A stretch of DNA of 64,000 nt, taken from positions 13,026,001 through 13,090,000 of the forward strand of contig NC_134704.1 of assembly GCF_043290135.1 (NCBI RefSeq), given 5' to 3'. This document shows positions 36,501-50,900 of the stretch, one piece after another (within the stretch, counting starts at the first letter, position 1; each line of letters begins with the position of its first letter). This stretch comes from Rhipicephalus microplus (Eukaryota; Arthropoda; Arachnida; Ixodida; Ixodidae). The notes under the pieces are model-generated. The model did no database searches. It was not told the origin of the DNA and saw only the letters and a list, made by a program, of their open reading frames with translations. The translations under genes and the position numbers were made by a program.

Positions 36501-39500
36501 ACTACAGTTCACTGAAGTTGCAGCAAACAGTACTTCTGCTTTCACAGCATGTGGTCTGGCCGTGCAAGTGCATTCAAAACTACGTCATCACTATCTATGA
36601 TCATGTATGATGCAGTTTTGTCCGCAGCAATTGCAGAAAGCAACATAGCTTTGACTCTGTAAACACTGTATGTGCATGTATTTTTGGAGTTTCGTTGTTG
36701 TCATACATAACTGCATCGGCAGCGAGCGCAGTTTTGTGCATTGCGGTTGCAGCAAATGATAGTTCGATGTTCAATTCGTTTGCACAGGTCACACATGTGC
36801 CATGAGAATTACATTGTTGCTATCTATGATCAAATCTTTGGCGATTGCAGCAGGCTTGGCTTGACTAGGTGACCATTGTATGTGCATGTATATTCAGAGA
36901 GTCACTGTTGCCATACATGATTGCGTCAATAGCGACCGTGGCTTCATCCGCAGGAGTCGCAGTGAACAATAAACATAGTTCTGACAGTGTGTCTTGACCG
37001 TATGCGTACTTCCGAAACTTCCGGAGAACGCTGCTCTCGGTCATTGCTAGACATTTCATTACCAAAGCTTGTATACCCCATTGCGACGAAGAAAAAGGTT
37101 TGCCATTCAAATTTTTGCCCATCGGGCACAGTGAAATTAGGCCACAGATTTTTTTTTTAATTCATATTAGCCAGGTTCGGATCACAAAGATTTTACGATA
37201 TTTCTCTATACCTAGCTCCTTCATAAAAATTTTACGATATTTCTCTATACCTAGCTCCTTCATAAAAGCTGCAGCAGGGAGCCAATCGTGATAAGAAAAT
37301 TTGGTGCGTTTTCTGTCACTATCTTTGCCTCTTTGCTGAACCGCCGTCATTAAGAATCATTACAAGGTAGCCCGACTTAAAGCCCTACTTGTTCCTACTC
37401 GAGCGGATTAAGTTGAGAGCACAAATGAAACATTGTCAATCAATTTAACTTACTCATGGTCCGAGAGCACCCGGTCAGCGGGGCCGCCAAAGGAGAGGCG
37501 TGCGCAAATGTCGGCGTAGTCCTGGTTGCGGCGTTGGCACTCCTCTTGGTGGGCAGCCAGGTGGCAGCAGACGAAGCACAGGGACGAGGCGTGCAGCCGC
37601 AGGCGGATGCCCACCGCACCTTTGTTGCCCATTTTGCCGAGGATGCCAGTGCCAACCGAGTGGGCCTCCACCTCGTGCACATGGGGTGCCAGACGCTCCT
37701 CCACAAACAGCACCAACATCATTCCCACCAGACGCACCAGCTTCACCAGCCGGTACCGACAGCCTGCGTCAAGGGGCAAAGAAAGGCGCCCTACATCATT
37801 ACAAGTGTGCTCACTGAGTGACTGCGCTTTAACATAGTTAAAGGAGTACTCAAATACAACAGAAGTTCACCAAAAGATGGAAACTCAATGTGACAATCAT
37901 TCGCTGAACAAAGAACGCTGCTGGAGCCAGTGTATTTAATGTATGCTTTGCCCACTCTCCTCCAATGTCAATGCAGGGAACATGTATTAACATTTAAAGC
38001 CAGTGCAGTAAAAGTTCTTGCATTTTCAGAAAATACCATGCATCATAGACTGGCAGTACCTACTTCCACAGTTCATTCATGGTTTCTCTCTACTTGTTCG
38101 TGCCTTCATTCATGCTTTCTCTCTACCCACTTTGAGAACCCCTGACCTGTAGGAAACTTTTTCAGACATGAAACAGCACAAACCAATGAGATAGTACTTA
38201 CGTTTGTTGTGATTTACACATGTTGTAATTTTGCATTTTTGGACGCACACGAAAATTACACCTTTTGCATGCACCCCAAACGCTAAATGGTGTCTTCGTC
38301 TCTAGGCGAACTAAAAGCAAAGGTTAGGCTAGTTGGTGGTTCATGCTTGGGATGTAGGAACAGTGTGAATAATAGAGACAAGGACGAAGAAGACATGACA
38401 GGGTGCTGTGTTCTTTAGGTGAACATCCACGTTATTCTGCCTCTACCATCTACAAATGGTCATCTAAGCAAACAAACCAGATGCTATGCAACACCGACGC
38501 CACACAGTCATCACTCTCAACAGTGGCATTAATGCCTGCCAAGCCAGACTACCCTGCGTAGGAGTATGTGCGTAGAAGCTCCACCCCTATAGCTCTTCCT
38601 TCATCGCCGGAAAATGCTGTTCGCTAGTATATGCAACCCGTGAACCTCATTTTTCTGCAGCCTTCTTTAAATTTTTCTTTCCTCGACCTTTTTCTTTTTG
38701 CTGCTCTTCCTCTCACCGCAAGGTAAAGAAACAAAAGGCGCATTAGCTTGATACCAAACTTGGTCTCAAAATGCCCTAGCTGACATCCTCTTACCCGCAG
38801 CAATGGTATTGTGGTTGTGGTGCTTGACAGTTGACACAAAGACCACGGGATCGAATCCCGGCCGCTGCGGCCGCGCTCTGAAGGAGGCCTAATGCCAGAG
38901 GCCAGTGTGCTTAGATTTAGGTCACCATTAAAGAACTTTAGGCAATCAAACTTTGTGAAGGCCCCCACTAAAATGTCTCTCATAACCACATCTTAAGTCT
39001 GTGACATCAAACTGGAACAATGACATCTATGATGTCATGATGCTAACTCTACCATAACAATGTGCAAAAAAATCCTTTACATTGCGTAACAACATGGCTA
39101 AGTATAACATCAATACCCATAGCTGAAAGTAAGAGTGTTGTGCATTTATTCTGGTTGTAGTCACATGTGGTCGCAGTGCAGTGTTTGCTCCCCTTCCTCT
39201 TTTTCACTTCTGTTCAATCAATCTTTTTCTAAAGCTGCTTGTGTTATAGAAATAAGATGAGTTTTCTAGGATTGTGTGAATTTTAGGTTTGCAGCAAGTT
39301 CAAAGTAAGTACAAACTGAATTGGTCAAATAGTATGAAATTGAATTTGAAAAGTACACATCAATATTAAAAAGATAACTTGTCGTTACCCAACTGACCTG
39401 GACAATATATATTTTTTTAATTCAGACAAGGCATGTTTCAGATGGCACTCTTTCTAGTCCAAAGGAAGTGGAAACAACTTTGAATACATTTGCAACCCTT

Positions 39501-40723
39501 TATATGAGACGCTGATGTAATACACAAATGGGTACACGAGACACCAGTGTGCTTATACAGTATTAAAACAGAGGCAGACAAGAACGTGCATACGTGGTAC
39601 CCTGCTTATAAGAGACACCTGGTATAAAATACAAAAATTATTGCCAAGAATACAAAAATATTGCCAAGGATGTGTCTCTTATAAAGGGGTTCCACTCAGC
39701 AGCAGGATTTGACCTTTGAAAGTACGCAAGTTTGGAAGAACATATAAAATATGTCACATTTTAAAATGTACAAAGAGTATATAAGCCAGCATAACAAGTT
39801 CTTAAACTAAAAAGAAAAAAAAACATGATGAGTCGATGTGCAAGTAACATGTTCAGTTATCCTTAAATTAGCCCTTTGTGGCACGGCACACATCCACTGC
39901 ATATGTGTATTCACGGCACCATACCCCTTAGCAGAAGCGAAACCACCTTTACAAAAAGGTTACATATGGGTTAATAAACACTTCTTTGTTCATTTCCAGT
40001 ACTTCTAATTCTAATCAAGGTGAATTTGAGTACCGCAGTATTCATGCGAAAATTCAATGTGCAGGAATGTTCGCACAAGCCTACCGAGATGAGTTTTCCC
40101 ATGACAAAGCTTCACACGAGCAGGCCTACCTGAGTGAAGACCGAGGACGACCGCCCTGAGCCACTCTTCCTCGCGGGGACTGTCGGAGAACAGCAAGGCC
40201 TCCTTGCTAAGGTCAAGCTCCTGGAAGCCCACGGCATAGAGCTGTGGAGGCTCAGGATCGGCCGACAGCCAATCATGCAGGTTCACATTGCCACATGCCT
40301 GGCCATTCACATTCCACGTCCCCAGGAAAAACCTGCATTGCACAAAACAACAGATTCGTACATGACTAACTCTGGAATATTAACCAGGAAACATGTCAAG
40401 AAAAACTAACGAATTGCAAGGCGACAAGGGTACAAGAAAACTTAATGGAAATATTGGCATTAGATACGTCCAACAAATTTCAAAGTGTTGGCAGTCCACT
40501 ATGTTAGTAATATATGACAGTCAAATCTCTATACTAGAACTAACATGGATAAAGCAACCTACTCAGATTTAAAAAAGTAAAGACATTTCTTCGCTAAATT
40601 GGCATGTAGTGAACATACTTTTAAAACGAATATGTCAAACTGTTGTCATCAAACAACGAAATAATGAAAGTATTTTCGAGCCAGATGCAAACTTGTGAAA
40701 AGGAGGCTCATCCATAAAGAAGC

Positions 40724-40791
<68 letters not shown>

Positions 40792-43700
40792 TTGGCACCA
40801 AAATCATCTCACTCACAAAGCTTCTAGCACGTCATATGCATACTAGGTTAATTCTGTATTGTCATGAAAGTTTCCGAGATCAATGATATTGATAGAATTA
40901 TATTTGATACAACCTTAGAAATTTACTTCTCACACTAAGCAAGCTATCGTGAAAAGTTTCTGTTCTTTCAACTCTGTTTGCAGAATATATAGAGCACTCG
41001 ATTCTCCTATGCCCTTATACAACATAATCCGTCTTGCCAAACGTGAGTATGCGTCTGTTATCTTGAACAGCCTTAACAAATTTACAGTAACACCACTGAG
41101 CGAATACGCAAAAAATGCATAAGCGTATACAATCAACCCTTTGCTAGAGGTGACCCCGGGTCTGGTTCTAAAACTGTTGTATTATTCTGAGTGCCACCAC
41201 TTCTCTACCGACAAAATCATGTCGATGCTGATGTATCATGAAATGCAGACGCAGCGGTTGGGATCAAGCCTGCTGCTCAGCGGCTGAGAGCTGTAACCAC
41301 TAGGCCACCTAAACAATTCCGTTTACCGAAGCAACTTAATGTCCTCTTTCTGATAAACAACTGCATGCTTCGCTGCACGGCAGTTTTTTCCATTATTACT
41401 ATGCTTCAATGCATCGCCTTGCTGTATTGTGGTAAGGCTTAATAAAGCAGTTCCTCTTTATGGAATGCAGATGAAACCTTAGCTTTGTGAGCCACGCATA
41501 TTTTCAGACACACTCGTTTTTCTTCCATGGCTTGACACAGCCATTCAGATTGAATGGCCTGCTGGACAGCATCTGCCAAAACAGTGCCATTCGAAAAAGC
41601 ACACTTGTAGTGGCTCAGCACTCAATATGCTTGCAAGTAAACTGCAGTTATTTATTTTTTTTTAATTTTTATTTAAGGAATACTGCAGACAGTTTTTCAC
41701 CATCCTAGCAGGAGAGGGTTACATAAGGTTCCTAACACAGAGGTCAAAACTAGAAGAAGTCGCAGCGCGCACGCAGTCAAAAGGCAGTGAATTCCAGTCT
41801 TCAATGGTTCTTACAAAAAAGGAGTACTTGAATGTGTTACTTTTAGGAGCATATGGTCTTACAGTTTTTGAATGATTTAACTTGCTTGGTTCATGTACTA
41901 GAGTTGGTTCATGTACTAGATGGTTCATGTACTGGTTGGTTCATGTACTAGATTTCTATGCTTAAATGTCATTTCTAAGAGAATGCAACAGCTGTCAGAT
42001 AGAGAGCTTAGATCAATTATCTCTCTTATATGAATTTTATTTAAGGCAACATGTTAGTTAATGGGAGATGCGAGTCGAAAAATCGAAGTTTTTCCAAAAT
42101 TACCTATTTTTGTTTTCATTTGTATTCATAAGTTTAGCTCCTCTACTTTCTCGACAAAAAAACTGAAAATTGTAATTAAACTCAAAGTAGGTTAATATTG
42201 CTTTTGAAAAATACAAGGTGGCTACTAAAAACTAAGACCTCATTGTCTAGAGTCCCCTAAAAATTATCACCTGGCTGCTTGCCATTGCGTTTTAATATAA
42301 GGAGTTCACTGAAGCCACATGCTCAAATAACAATGATTGCCAAGCTATTATAATGGAATGAATTACCTTAAAAGCATGTCTTTTCTGCATAGATGACCTT
42401 TCACTTAAACCTTTAAAATGAATTTTTCTCATGATTCATTTTTGGGCAACTTCCCGAGTTTGAAAATCATGTTCTTGGTACTTCTGATAGCCCGATTCAG
42501 ATGAAAATTTGCCCACATTTTCGTTAACGTGTGAAGGGTGCAAGCATTTGATTTAAAACTTGATATTGCCTCTATAATCATTACAAACCCAAAGTAAGCA
42601 ATTAGTATGTGCAGAGGATTCTAAGAATTCTCATATTACAATTTTTTGTCCATTAAAATTTTTTACACGTTTTATTGATAGTTATTTGCATTCTACAGTT
42701 AAGGTAGAGCAATTTGAGCTATTAATGGCTCAGAACCATGAACCTTTAGAGGCAGAAAATATTTGTCCTAACAAAGCTATACTTTACACATTGTCATATG
42801 CATAAAAAGATTAGTACTGTGCAACTTACTATGAAACTAATTACATATTTAAAATCAGCATGAAAGCTTATATATACAGCTAAAATTTCGTTATCCTTCA
42901 CTACAGATTAATGCAACTTCCCTTTTCGAACTGCATCTCTCCTTAAAACGGCACGTCCAATGGGAACAGTAAATTTGGTCGGAATGTTCAATTCTTTAAT
43001 TATTGTTATTACTGTTTCGACCATGTTTTACATCATGAAATATTAGACCAAATTAAGCAGAAAGAGTTGAGGAAAAAATGCATTTTGTTTGTGTGCTGCC
43101 ATCAAAAAATATGAGAAAGTAGGCCTTTAGAAAATGTAAACTGCAGCTTTTCCTTGGCACAGTAACACCGGATTGGTATCACCACAAAGTGGACAGATGG
43201 GAGCTCAGGACATTGGGTATATATAGGGTATATATGTGGATTTAAATGAGGGAATGCCAGTCAGCACCACCAGTAGCCACTACGATATTGGAGCACTATT
43301 TGGTTTGCCTGTTCACATCACGTAGCACATTGTGTTATTACGAGCTGGCATCTAACCAATAATCCTGTGCATATTACCTGAAGGCATCAAGTCAGCCATA
43401 ACTAGACCCTCGCTATGAATGAAGGAAAAAAGCATAAATTTAGGGGTTCTTTTTTCTTTGTCAGAAAGATATTAATGAAAACACGCGCTGTTGTAACAGA
43501 AATTATAGGGTATGTTATTACAAGTTATTGTAATGTAAATGTTAAGAAAGAAAAGTGGACAAAAACTTGTAAAAAATGTAACACTGACAGAGACCTGTCC
43601 CTGCCAGCAGCAAGTTATCTTTTCGTTCATTTTTCTTTTTTAACATTTACATTACAATTAATTTACTAACATCCCCTGTACTTTCTGTGGTATTATTGTG

Positions 43701-46700
43701 CATTAGCTCTCACGAATATTATGTCAAAAAAAAAAAAAACTAGCCCTTAAATTTACGCTTCTTTCCTTCTAGTTTAACTGGTGACTGTAAAGGACTGCCT
43801 TGCCAACTACAGGCTGGAAGACTTATTTAGAGATCATGTTCCCTCACAAAGCCAAAATATAGCTTCATCAAAAATTTCACATCCCACAAACGTTTGCTGT
43901 TAGCTGTACTTGCCTCACAGGAGTTTGATTGAAGCAAGTCTTAGTTAACGTCTCATCAAGCTGCATAACCATGCCACTATAGAGGTGCGCCCTGCAACAG
44001 GTACCTTATCTCCTCAAGATGAGTGTAGTCATCTTCACGCATGGCCAATTGGAGCCGTACCACACTTTCTCGAGCGGCAAGTGGCGTGGCTCCTTCAGCA
44101 ATGGTTTGTCGTGGTGGCTCACCAGGACTGTTGAGCAGGCTGTCATTACTCAGCTCCTGGGTTCCGCCATAGTGGCTCAGCCAGGAGAAATCACTCCCGG
44201 CCCCACGAAGCAGGGCATGCCCTGAAGGTAGAGCATGCCGTAATCGATTGATTAGTCTAGCGACTCTTTGCAAGACAAGCCTAAACCTTTGCTCTCTGTT
44301 CCATGGTGAGAAGCTTGGCAATCCAGCCATTATGAAAATTGAAGGCAATATTTTGATATAGTAGCATTAGAAAGCCACAGTTTGCATTAATTTTATTGGT
44401 TTTAGTTCTCGAAATGCATCACGCACTGACCTCACCACATTTCAGCCCTTTGACTGCTGGGTGTTTCTCGATGTTTGAGAAATTCAATTCCTGTTAAGGT
44501 AAACCAAGTTTTAAATTCAAATGCAGTAAAATTAGCTCAATGTCTTTCAGGCCTGAAACTAAATTTATCAGTAGCTTTAGTTTAACCATTCTACCCTATT
44601 TTTAAGCTGTATGTGAATATTTTAATGTGCATGAGACCACTGCAAAGAAAAAATTATATTGATAGCAGTAAGCAATCGTATAGCATTCCCTCAAAGAGAC
44701 CCCGAAACATTTTCTTGAAGTTTTGTCAGTGTTTAGGCTAGAACATCATCAAACCATTCACACCACAAATTTAGTGGCTGATTGTGTACCAGGGCTGATA
44801 CGGACAATTATATTGACTTGACGCAATATCATATTATATTGACGCAATATCATACCAGATTAAAAAAAAAATCCGCGTGGAGATGGAACTGCATTACGAG
44901 GCCTGGGGTGCGGCCTCACCGGTAACCACCGCCGGGAACGCACTCCCTCACCAGAGAAGGATTGGCCACCCTGGTGCAGTATCTGGCCACTACCTCCCAC
45001 ATGCATACGTCAAATAACTCACGGCCCTCAGTCCCCAGCAGCTGTGAAGCAACTGACCACGGCGGCGGTCAGATCTGCAACGCAGCAGAGGGTGCTAAGA
45101 ATCTCTGGATCCGGACAGGCCGCCATTATAACCTGAACTTGGCAACGTTTAACGCTAGAACCTTATCTAGTGAGGGAAGTCTAGCTGTACTGTTCGAGGA
45201 GCTGGAGGGTGTTAAATGGGATATAATAGGGCTCGGTGAAGTTAGGAGGACAGATGAGGCCTATACGGTGCTACAGAATGGGCACGTCCTTTGCTATCGG
45301 GGCTTAACTGACAGAAGAGAACTGGGAGTGGGGTTCCTTATTCACAGAAACATAGCTGGCAACATAGGGGAATACTATAGCATTAATGAAAGGGTGGTAG
45401 GTATCGTCATTAAGCTGAATAAAAGATACAAGATGAAGGTGGTACAGGCTTACGCGCCCACATCCAGCCATAATGACGCTTCAGTTGAAAGCTTCCATGA
45501 AGACGTGGAATCGGCAATGAGTAAGGTAAAAACAAAGTATACTATAGTGATGGGCGACTTTAATGCAAAGGTAGGGAAGAAGCAGGCTGGAGACCAGGCA
45601 GTAGGAGATTATGGCATCGGTACTAGAAACGCTAGAGGAGAGCTACTAGTTGAATTCGCAGAACGCAATAATTTACGGATTTTGAATACCTTCTACCGAA
45701 AACGAGGAAACCGCAAGTGGACATGGAGGAGCCCTAATGGCGAAAATAAGAACGAAATAGACTTTATAATGAGTGCACACCCAGGCATCGTGCAGGACGT
45801 GGAAGTGGTTGGCAAGGTACGATGCAGTGACCATAAAATGGTACGGTCTCGAATTCGCCTAGATTTGAGGAAGGAACGACAGAAACTGATACGCAAGAAG
45901 CCAATCAATGAGCTAGCGGGAAAGTACAGGAATTCAGAGTCTCGCTTCAGAACAGGTACTCGGCTCTTAGTGAGGAGACCAACCTTAGCATAGATACAAT
46001 GAATGATAATCTGACGAGTATCATTACGGAGTGTGCAGTGGAAGTTGGAGGCAGGGTAGTTAGACAGGACACTGGTAAGCTTTCCCAGGAAACGAAGAAT
46101 CTCATTAAGAAGCGTCAAATCATGAAAGTCTCAAGTACAACAGACAAAATAGAACTGGCAGAGCTTTCGAAGCTGATTAATAGGCGTAAGGTATCTGATG
46201 TAAGAAGGTATAACATGGAGAGAATTGAACACGCTCTGAAAAACGGAGGAAGTGTCAAAGCAGTGAAGAGGAAACTTGAGATAGGCAAAAATCGGATGTA
46301 TGCACTAAGGGACAAAGAAGGCAAAATAACTACCAATATGGATAGGATAGTTAAAATAGCGGAGGAGTTTTACAGAGATCTGTACAGTAGCCGGGACGAC
46401 CACGACTTTAATACTATAAGAACTAGCAATAACCCAGATGACACCCCAACAGTAATGATAGAAAAAGTCAGAAAAGCTTTGGAGAGCATGCAAAGAGGCA
46501 AAGCTGCTGGTGAGGATCAGGTAACATCAGATCTGCTGAAAGATGGAGGACAAATTGTGTTAGAAAAACTAGCCACCCTGTTTATGAGGTGTCTCCTGAC
46601 AGGAAGAGTACCAGAGTCTTGGAAGAACGCTAACATCACCTTAATACATAAGAAAGGAGATGACAAGGACTTGAAGAATTACAGGCCGATCAGCTTGCTC

Positions 46701-47946
46701 TCTGTAGTGTACAAGCTATTTACAAAGGTAATTGCTAACAGAGTAAAGAAAACATTCGAATTCAATCAACCAAAGGAACAAGCAGGATTTCGAACAGGCT
46801 ACTCAACAATCGACAACATTCATAATATCAATCAGGTAATAGAGAAATGCTCAGAATATAACCAACCACTATACATAGCCTTCATAGATTACGAGAAGGC
46901 GTTTAATTCAGTAGAAATATCAGCCGTCATGCAGACACTGCGGAATCAGGGCGTCGATGAAGTATATATAAACATCCTGGAAGAAATCTACAGGGGATCA
47001 ACTGCTACCATAGTGCTTCATAAAGAAAGCAACAGAATACCAATCAAGAAGGGTGTAAGGCAGGGGGACACAATCTCCCCAATGCTATTTACCGCGTGCT
47101 TACAGGAGGTTTTCAGAGGCCTAGAATGGGCACAGCTAGGGATAAGAGTTAATGAAGAGTACCTTAGTAATCTGCGCTTCGGCGATGACATTGCATTGCT
47201 AAGTAACTCAGGGGACGAATTGCAACTCATAATTAGGGAGTTAGACAAGGAGAGCAGGAAAGTAGCTCTTAAAATTAATCTGCAGAAAACGAAAGTTATG
47301 TACAACAACCTCGGAAGAGAGCCGTGCTTTGAGATAAATTATAATGCACTTGAAGTTGTAAAAGACTATGTCTACTTAGGGAAGGTAATAACCACGGAGT
47401 CGAACCACGAGATTGAAGTAACTAGAAGAATAAGAATAGAGTGGAGCACATTTGGCAAGCACTCTCAAATTATCACAGGTAGATTGCCACTGTCCCTCAA
47501 GAGCTTCAAAGGTATATAACAGTTGTATCTTGCCGGTACTTAGCTACGGAGCAGAAACCTGGAGACTTACAAAGAGGGTTCAGCTTAAATTGAGGACGAC
47601 GCAGCAAGCAATGGAAAGCAAAATGGTAGGTGTAACCTTAAGAGACAAGAAGAGAGCAGAGTGGATTAGGGAACAAACGGGGGTTAAGGATATCATAGCT
47701 GAAATCAGGAAGAAGAAATGGACATGGGCCAGGCATGTAGCGCGTAGACAGGATAACCGCTGGTCGTTAAGGGTAACTAACTGGATTCCAAGAGAAGGCA
47801 AGCGGTTTATGGGGAGACAGAAGGTTAGGTGGGCAGATGAGATTAAGAAGTTTGCAGGAATAAATTGGCAGCAGCAAGCGCAGGACCGGGTTAACTGGCG
47901 GAACATGGGAGAGGCCTTTGTCCTGCAGTGGACGTAGTCAGGCTGC

Positions 47947-47978
<32 letters not shown>

Positions 47979-50900
47979 AATATCATACCTTCCCTCTCAC
48001 CCCCTGCCTCCAAAACTCATGAGGCTTGCTGGCATCGCTGTCGATCGCAGAGCTCTCATGAGTGCGCTCGACAATATGAGCTTTTACCAGTCTAGACCTT
48101 TGAGATGGTACACTGATAGGTTGCGCGCAGTCTCGGAGGCCACCACATAGTGCGTCCAGCAGCACGCACACGGTCTGGCAACAGAGACGAAGATCGCGGA
48201 GAGCTTCATATCTGCGCCGACACATTTCGCCCCCCTAACAGCCGATCTTACTTGCGCGCATTATACAGACAGCCAATCTGCTGATGTGCTCTGGCCTCAT
48301 CAAATGGCCAGAGCGTGTCGCTCCGTGAATGGGCGGTTGAAAACACGTTTGGCTGTGTCGCAATGATCTGCAGCAACACACAGAGTCAAAGCTCTGTAAT
48401 AAAGTACACAGTTTATGTAGAGAGCTCAAATCAGTCTCTAAATAACCTTTGTGACTGTGTCAACCGGCCCAATGTGTTTGTACAAAATCGCTAAAACCGT
48501 TTCAGGGTCCCTTAAAGTGTTCCGACATAATATGATGATGCATTTTCACATCCCTTATTGTGCATGCAGAAGAGCTGTATCGAGGCAACCTAGCTGAAAT
48601 AGAATGAAAGGTACACCTGCCAGAGAAGGTGCCATCAATTTGTTACAAAAAAATCGGCGCTTTTTTTTTTATGGCATCATGACAGCCAACATGAAACACG
48701 GTTTTCTTATGAACCAAATACATTAGTGACACACAAAAATGAGGTATGAACTCACTGCAACATGCTACCTCTAGGCTAAATTTGCATGTAAGTTGAGAAG
48801 GGTTATGTGTACCATGGCACTTCTACCTAAAAGAGAATACCATGGACTAGCTGACTCGTCAAAGCAAAAATGACACTGTATTCCCCGACTTCTTTTTTTT
48901 TTGCTCAGATTGACACTACAGGCTAGCTTAAAAGATTGAGTGTAATAACCAATAAACGAGAAAACAATGAAATAGCAAAATTTGAGTGGCGCTCTCTGTC
49001 ATGTTCTGTAGGTACCTCAATAAATGATGTCCGATCATTTGGTTTGATTGCTCAAGGGCTTACGGATGAAAAGTGAAATACAGAACTTTTGCAATAAATA
49101 AACGTGCAGACATGGGTCGGCGAACTCGCTCATGAGTCTACTCACTTGGACTTACTCAGACTCGGATCGAGCCATGAGCCTGAGTGAGTTCGGATGAATA
49201 GTATTTTCGTGAGTCTGAGTGAGTCCGGCTGAAAAAAATTTTTGTGAGTGCGAGTCTGAGAGAGTCCAAAGCGTAAAATATATTTCTTAGGTGAGCTTGA
49301 GTGAGTTCCACTTACTTTTGCCAACCTAAAGTCCTATCTAGTCATCTTCAGCCTTACTATCAGCCCTATCTGGATTCATGTTTATAATCACGTCTACTTA
49401 CCAATACTATTCCTAAAGCAGTCTTGTCCATACAATCGTTTCAATATTAATTAATTAGAGGCGTGAGTCACGTAGGGGGTGCCCTTGACCTCTCCCCACA
49501 AATTATTTCAGGGAATTTTATCGTTATTATATCTTATGCTGTCACCTCTTCTGAGAAAAATGACGTCACTAGTTTAGAAGTTCTCAGAACTTGTTTTCGA
49601 AGATACTATGTGAAACGGCACCAAAATTACCAATTACATGAGATATTAGAGTTAAAGAGCATTGACACCATGGTCAAAGAAGCTAATTCTAGGCTCACGG
49701 ACTGATGAGTCGACTCACTCGGACTGACTCAGTTTCAAATCGAACCGTGAGTCCGAGTCTGACAGAGTCCAGGTGAGTAATGTTTTGGTGAGTCTGAGTC
49801 TGAGTGAGTGCAGCTGAAGAAAATTTTCGCGAAACTGAGAGAGCTCTACAAGTTTTGCCGTCCTATGCGTGCAGTATGTCAGAGTTGCTGCTACATATTA
49901 CGGCCACGGAGCTCTCAGATGCCCACTGATTCACAGGAATCAGCAGTCAAGGTGGTGACGTCAGGTCCTCCCTTCAGCACGGGCTATTCAAATTGGGCAG
50001 ATGCACCAAGGATTTTCATTACACTTTTAGATACCAAAAAAAAGTTTACTTATTGGCATGCACAAAATGATGATACACTCAAATGCACGTAAAAACTTAA
50101 TCCAGTTGAACTTAAAAGGGCCATCACACAGTAACCTAACAATCCGCGGTTTTCAGCTTAAAATTGAAGTAGAAGGTCTTCATACCTGTGCTTATATAAA
50201 AAATAAACTGTAAAAGCATATTCCAGTGCAAATTGAGCCTTAGAAGTCACTGGCTATAAACACTACCCACCGCCGGAGACCACCATTATGGCATGACGTG
50301 CGAGATGTCATGAGCTACATTGAGCAGAGTGGTTGCCTTACACTAATGTTTCGGCCACCGTAAATCGTTCAATTTTAATGCCACGCTGCAGAAAGCTGAT
50401 ACAGCCCGATTTCATGAGCAGCTGAGCACGGAACAAAATCGTTCACTGGAATGCAGACGCTCGCAAAGCAAGCAGCTTTCCCCGTCACGGCTCGCAAGTG
50501 CCACAGTGTTGCCCAATTCTTAGGATGCTCGCATGTTTATAAAATATTCTATTATAAACTAAGTGCCTGCCCTGTACACTAAAATCTCTCCCTTTTTTTT
50601 GTTTGTGTGTGTGTTATATGGCACTGCGGCACAATGCTCGCTAAACATTTCTAAAACTAAGGAGGTTACAGCCAGTGAGTATAACGTAGCAACCCTTTCT
50701 TGCCAGATAGTGCTCAGTATACATGCCAATGGCTGCTAATGGGGATCGCAGCGTGCGCGTTAACTAGAAGCCGAATGCTCCTGTCTCTCATTCCCCATTA
50801 GCAGCCATAGACATGTACATTAACCACTATTTTTTATTGTTCAACAACGCACAGAAGAAATCTCTCACCGGCACCACCTTGGAGGTCATAATGTTATACT

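Larger units (their letters stand above)
40333..44004 (-). other. OCRL: OCRL intron 6
   Basis: 3.7 kb. Holds an (AAT)n microsatellite (40724-40791), a SINE head (41250-41310), a LINE C-terminal fragment (41641-41990) and a MITE (43507-43678). The rest is A/T-rich and unassigned. Confidence 0.5.
44846..47989 (+). mobile_element. almost full-length RTE-type LINE with exact 11-bp target duplication
   Basis: Insert 44857-47978 lies between exact copies of aatatcatacc (44846-44856 and 47979-47989). It has a short 5' leader, an endonuclease domain, a reverse transcriptase domain, and ends ..GEAFVLQWT, stop, then (CTG)n(ATG)n instead of poly(A), as RTE elements do. Two frameshifts inactivate it. 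It is antisense in OCRL intron 5. Confidence 0.9.

Noticed and set aside
40695..40886. Poly-asparagine protein
   Set aside because: It is only the translation of an (AAT)n microsatellite in an intron.
40930..41136. A 68-codon minus-strand frame in OCRL intron 6
   Set aside because: No recognisable domain and no splice or repeat context; likely chance.
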